Part shown: one piece after another, positions 61,366-64,000 of the stretch
Layout: each line of letters starts with the position of its first letter
Position numbering within the stretch: position 1 is the stretch's first letter
Source of the DNA: Ureibacillus galli
GTDB lineage: Bacteria; Bacillota; Bacilli; Bacillales_A; Planococcaceae
Assembly (NCBI RefSeq): GCF_014836845.1
Contig: NZ_JACSQA010000015.1
Span: 1-64,000 of the forward strand
Reading direction: 5' to 3'
Length of the DNA: 64,000 bases
Position numbers and translations under genes: made by a program
Notes under the pieces: generated by a model
What the model was told of the DNA's origin: nothing
The model's database searches: none
What the model saw: only the letters and a program-made list of their open reading frames with translations

Positions 61366-62601
61366 TCATTCATATTTCCTTAACACAATTGCCGCATTAT
61401 GCCCACCGAAACCGAATGAGTTAGACAAACCAATATTTACTTTCATTTGGCGAGCAAAAGATGGTACATAATCGAGATCGCATAATGGATCCGGATGATC
61501 TAAGTTAATTGTTGGAGGAATTATCCCTTCCTTTAAACTCATTGCTAAAGCAATCGCTTCAACCCCGCCTGCTGCTCCTAACATATGGCCGATCATCGAT
61601 TTATTAGCAGTAACGGGAATCTGATAAGCTTGTTTACCAAACAGCTGCTTAATAGCCATTGTTTCGGAAATGTCTCCTACTTTTGTACTTGTTGCATGGG
61701 CACTAATTACATCTATTTCATCTGGCGATATCTTTGCATTTTTTAATGCTGCCTTCATTGCAAGATAGGCCCCTTTACCTTCCGGATGTGTAGCTACAAT
61801 ATGGTGTGCGTCGGAACTTGCACCATAACCAATGACTTCTGCATAGATTTTAGCATTTCTACGTAGAGCATGCGATAACGATTCTAATATTAAAATTCCG
61901 GCTCCCTCTGACATGACAAAACCATCTCGATTTTCATCAAATGGACGACTGGCTTTAGCAGGATCGTCATTTCTTGTTGATAATGCAGTAGCATTTCCAA
62001 AGCTTGCAATGGATAAATCTGTTATAGCTGCTTCTGTTCCACCTGCGAACATTACGTCAACTTCTCCCAAACGAATTAGTTTAAAGGCTTCACCAATAGC
62101 TGTATTTCCAATAGCACAAGCGGAAACGGGTGACAAAGACGGTCCCATTGCCTTCCACTTGATACTTATTTGTGCAGCAGCAGCATTTGAAATCATGGCA
62201 GGTACTAGGGAAGGACTAACTCTTCTTGGACCCTTCTGTCTAAGTAAATCAATATTTTCAATTAAGGTTTCAATTCCCCCTATACCTGAACCTACATATA
62301 CGCCTAACCTTTCTACATCTATATGATCAAGATCTAACTTAGAATCTACCCAAGCTTGTTCAGCTGCAGCTGAAGCAAATTGAGTAAAACGATCTAAACG
62401 TCTAGCTTCGTTCTTTCCTAAAACTTCAGCTGCTGCAAAATCTTTGATGACGCCTGCAATTTTTGTTTTCTGATTCGTAACATCAAATTTATCGATTGTG
62501 GAAATACCAGATTCTCCGTTAATTAAATTGTTCCAAAATGTTTGGATGTTATTTCCTATAGGCGACACGATTCCCATACCAGTAATTACAACTCTTTCCA
62601 C
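61366..62601 (-). CDS. fabF: Beta-ketoacyl-ACP synthase II (FabF-type)
   Basis: A 411-aa condensing enzyme that elongates acyl-ACP with malonyl-ACP in fatty acid synthesis. Catalytic Cys162 lies in VSACAIGNTAIGEA, with the two active-site His in SAHATSTKVGD (near 302) and KSMIGHMLGAAGG (near 338), and the C-terminal NSFGFGGHNA loop. The Cys loop is CAIGNT where housekeeping enzymes read CATGTN, a difference that may affect chain-length preference. It is not next to fabH, so it is likely a second copy. It is divergent from an MmyB-like regulator gene. Confidence 0.93.
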   Translation of the reverse strand: MERVVITGMGIVSPIGNNIQTFWNNLINGESGISTIDKFDVTNQKTKIAGVIKDFAAAEVLGKNEARRLDRFTQFASAAAEQAWVDSKLDLDHIDVERLGVYVGSGIGGIETLIENIDLLRQKGPRRVSPSLVPAMISNAAAAQISIKWKAMGPSLSPVSACAIGNTAIGEAFKLIRLGEVDVMFAGGTEAAITDLSIASFGNATALSTRNDDPAKASRPFDENRDGFVMSEGAGILILESLSHALRRNAKIYAEVIGYGASSDAHHIVATHPEGKGAYLAMKAALKNAKISPDEIDVISAHATSTKVGDISETMAIKQLFGKQAYQIPVTANKSMIGHMLGAAGGVEAIALAMSLKEGIIPPTINLDHPDPLCDLDYVPSFARQMKVNIGLSNSFGFGGHNAAIVLRKYE

Positions 62602-62655
62602 TTTTCATCCCTCCAAATCAATCATATACTTGTATTTTAAATCTCTTTTATCCTA

Positions 62656-62684
62656 TTACAAGGGATAGTTTATCCTGGTATAAT
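62656..62684 (+). promoter_or_regulatory. Promoter with flanking TTTATCC/GGATAAA repeats
   Basis: TTACAA (62656-62661) and TATAAT (62679-62684) are 17 nt apart, directing transcription of the MmyB-like regulator. TTTATCC (62669-62675) and GGATAAA (62701-62707), plus a second TATCC/GGATA pair at 62649-62667, form inverted repeats around it, possible operator sites for that regulator on both divergent genes. Confidence 0.5.
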
Positions 62685-62724
62685 TGCTAATAGGTTAAAT
62701 GGATAAATTAAGGAGTTATAAAAA

Positions 62725-63576
62725 ATGAATGATAAAACTAGGCTTGAAGCATTATCGACATTCTTAAAGGCTAAGCGTGCCCAAATTAAGCCGGAGTCTG
62801 TTGGTTTGCCTGCCGGAACTCGAAGAAGGACACCTGGATTACGAAGAGAAGAGGTAGCACAATTGGCAGGAGTGAGTACCACTTGGTACACATGGCTAGA
62901 GCAAGGAAGAGATATAAAAGTTTCTTCAATCGTACTTGATTGTATTTCTTCAGCATTACAATTAAATAATGATGAAAGGGATTACCTATATGACCTGGCA
63001 TTAGAGACAAAATCAGAAATTACAAATGAAAAAAAGATTCTAACAGAACTTAGCCCTTCCTTAAAACGTATATTATCGGAATTAACATATTGTCCCACTA
63101 TCATTACAGATCGGCATTGTCATATAGTCGGATGGAACCCTGCGGCTGCTCATGTTTTTTTAGATTTTGAACAAATACCTATTGAACAAAGAAATTTAAT
63201 TCGTTTATTGTTTACTAGAAAAGAATTTAAAACATTGGCCGTCAATTGGGAACATTTTGTAAAAGGTTTTCTTGCGATTTTTCGTACCTATTATGGACAT
63301 TATTTAGGGGATGAATGGTACAACCAATTTATTCAAGAAATGAGTCATTCCCATTCTGAATTTCAGAATTTTTGGAAAGAAAGTCAAGTAAGTAAGGCTC
63401 CCGAAATGATAATTGAATTTAGACATGCAAAAGCAGGCAAAATGTTGTTTAATTTAACTTCACTTCAGGTTCAAGGGGATATGGATTTACGGTGTAGTAT
63501 TTATACACCGGTCGAGGAAACAGATACAGAATATAAATTGAAACGATTGATGAAGAAGGTTTCGGTTGAAAACTAA
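62725..63576 (+). CDS. XRE-type HTH regulator with MmyB-like ligand-binding domain
   Basis: A 283-aa regulator. The HTH spans about 8-85 with TRRRTPGLRREEVAQLAGVSTTWYTWLEQG, the hallmark of the MmyB/XRE class, followed by a PAS-like MmyB ligand-binding domain (about 105-270) containing DRHCHIVGWNPAA and IEFRHAKAGKMLFN. A structurally studied relative binds a long-chain fatty acid. It is divergent from fabF, suggesting acyl-chain-responsive control of that gene. TAAGGAG precedes the ATG at 62725. Confidence 0.9.
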   Translation: MNDKTRLEALSTFLKAKRAQIKPESVGLPAGTRRRTPGLRREEVAQLAGVSTTWYTWLEQGRDIKVSSIVLDCISSALQLNNDERDYLYDLALETKSEITNEKKILTELSPSLKRILSELTYCPTIITDRHCHIVGWNPAAAHVFLDFEQIPIEQRNLIRLLFTRKEFKTLAVNWEHFVKGFLAIFRTYYGHYLGDEWYNQFIQEMSHSHSEFQNFWKESQVSKAPEMIIEFRHAKAGKMLFNLTSLQVQGDMDLRCSIYTPVEETDTEYKLKRLMKKVSVEN

Positions 63577-63673
63577 AAAAGTGAAAATGTTATTCCATGA
63601 TTGGACAGGTACGTTTAATTAAAAAGAACAATCTGCACAGAATAAGAAGATTAAACGAACTTTGAGGTGAATC

Positions 63674-64000
63674 ATGGTGATAAAGCAATACTTGGCCATA
63701 ATAGGATTTGTATTAATTGTTCTAATATCTACGCAACTTGTAAAATCAGAAGCTAGTTCAGACACAGAAGAGATGTATGTCACAACAGAGGACATTATTT
63801 CAGACATAGTATTTCCAACGATTGATAAAAAAGTAATCAGCGAGTATGGAGGAGATAACCTCTTTGACTGGCAATGGAAAAGGATTGTTGATATCACTTA
63901 CAATGATAATCATTCCTATGATGTTACTGTCAGAATTGAGATCCCCCCGAAAAATGATCATGATGGGGTAAAAGAAGATTTGGTTAAAGTAAGAATATCT
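63674..64000 (+). CDS. DUF3888 domain protein, partial at window edge
   Basis: ATG 63674, with GAGGTGA at 6 nt, opens a frame that runs off the end after 109 codons. An N-terminal signal segment (about 6-22) is followed by EEMYVTTEDIISDIVFPTID, then KVISEYGGDNLFDWQWKRIV and ITYNDNHSYDVTVRIEIPP, the DUF3888 pattern of secreted bacilli proteins of unknown role. The 3' end lies outside the window. Confidence 0.8.
   Translation, partial: MVIKQYLAIIGFVLIVLISTQLVKSEASSDTEEMYVTTEDIISDIVFPTIDKKVISEYGGDNLFDWQWKRIVDITYNDNHSYDVTVRIEIPPKNDHDGVKEDLVKVRIS

Noticed and set aside
1-64000. CRISPR array, prophage, intact insertion sequence, rRNA or tRNA
   Set aside because: No regular spaced repeats, no structural phage gene set, no complete transposase with terminal repeats and no conserved rRNA or tRNA sequence was seen on reading.

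Overview
The window looks like chromosomal DNA of a low-GC, endospore-forming Bacillota, most like Bacillaceae/Caryophanaceae (the Bacillus, Lysinibacillus and Ureibacillus neighbourhood). The support is AT-rich intergenic DNA, AAGGAGG-type ribosome sites, frequent TTG/GTG starts, cre-like sites, a CsoR-CopZ-CopA copper locus, a CitST-like/CitMHS pair, a Ger(x)C germination remnant and several typical bacilli DUF families. No rRNA, tRNA, CRISPR array, prophage or intact insertion sequence was seen. Genus cannot be fixed from sequence reading alone.

Layout. 1-5 kb: a B12-binding radical SAM protein, a DUF1259 protein, a membrane protein and an AlkD-like DNA repair protein. 5.1-9.0 kb: copper homeostasis genes csoR, copZ, copA plus a nitrite/sulfite-reductase-like protein; each of the four has its own 17-bp CsoR-like box. 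9.2-13 kb: a DinB protein, a lipoprotein, an MFS exporter and an SPL-like radical SAM protein. 13-25.7 kb: a tri/dicarboxylate region with a CitST-like two-component system, a CitMHS transporter behind a cre site, an RraA-like aldolase, a LysR regulator, an aconitase, and a decayed second CitMHS copy that still has a cre-like site. Embedded in it (17.6-20.6 kb) is a BlaI/M56-peptidase pair followed by DsbA-, DsbB- and TlpA-like thiol proteins, with matching operators before both parts.

25.7-30 kb holds small proteins, an MBL hydrolase/TetR pair under a double palindrome, and an SDR oxidoreductase. 30.3-36.9 kb is a catabolic unit: an AraC regulator with a GH39-like domain, then MFS transporter, M20 amidohydrolase and a fused L-serine dehydratase behind a cre-like site. 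37-49.6 kb holds lipoproteins, RidA, an aldehyde dehydrogenase with no canonical start codon, a c-di-GMP-I riboswitch upstream of an eroded small ORF and metA, a WYL regulator/DJ-1 pair, and a class-C beta-lactamase-fold protein. 49.6-61.2 kb is rich in small or broken genes: split gerC, split dinB, split GNAT, and a gene with an internal TAG. It also holds a MutS2-like ATPase without an Smr domain and an LmrB-like exporter. 61.3-64 kb: a stand-alone fabF divergent from an MmyB-like regulator, and a DUF3888 gene cut by the window edge.

The most interesting locus is 52783-55084. A recognisable promoter leads into a seven-codon leader ORF with a ribosome site, then an intrinsic terminator, then further hairpins, and finally the MutS2-like gene. 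This is the architecture of ribosome-sensing attenuation known for antibiotic-resistance genes, here placed before a homologue of a ribosome-rescue ATPase. Gene families come from reading the proteins, not from searches, and all regulatory sites are pattern-based.
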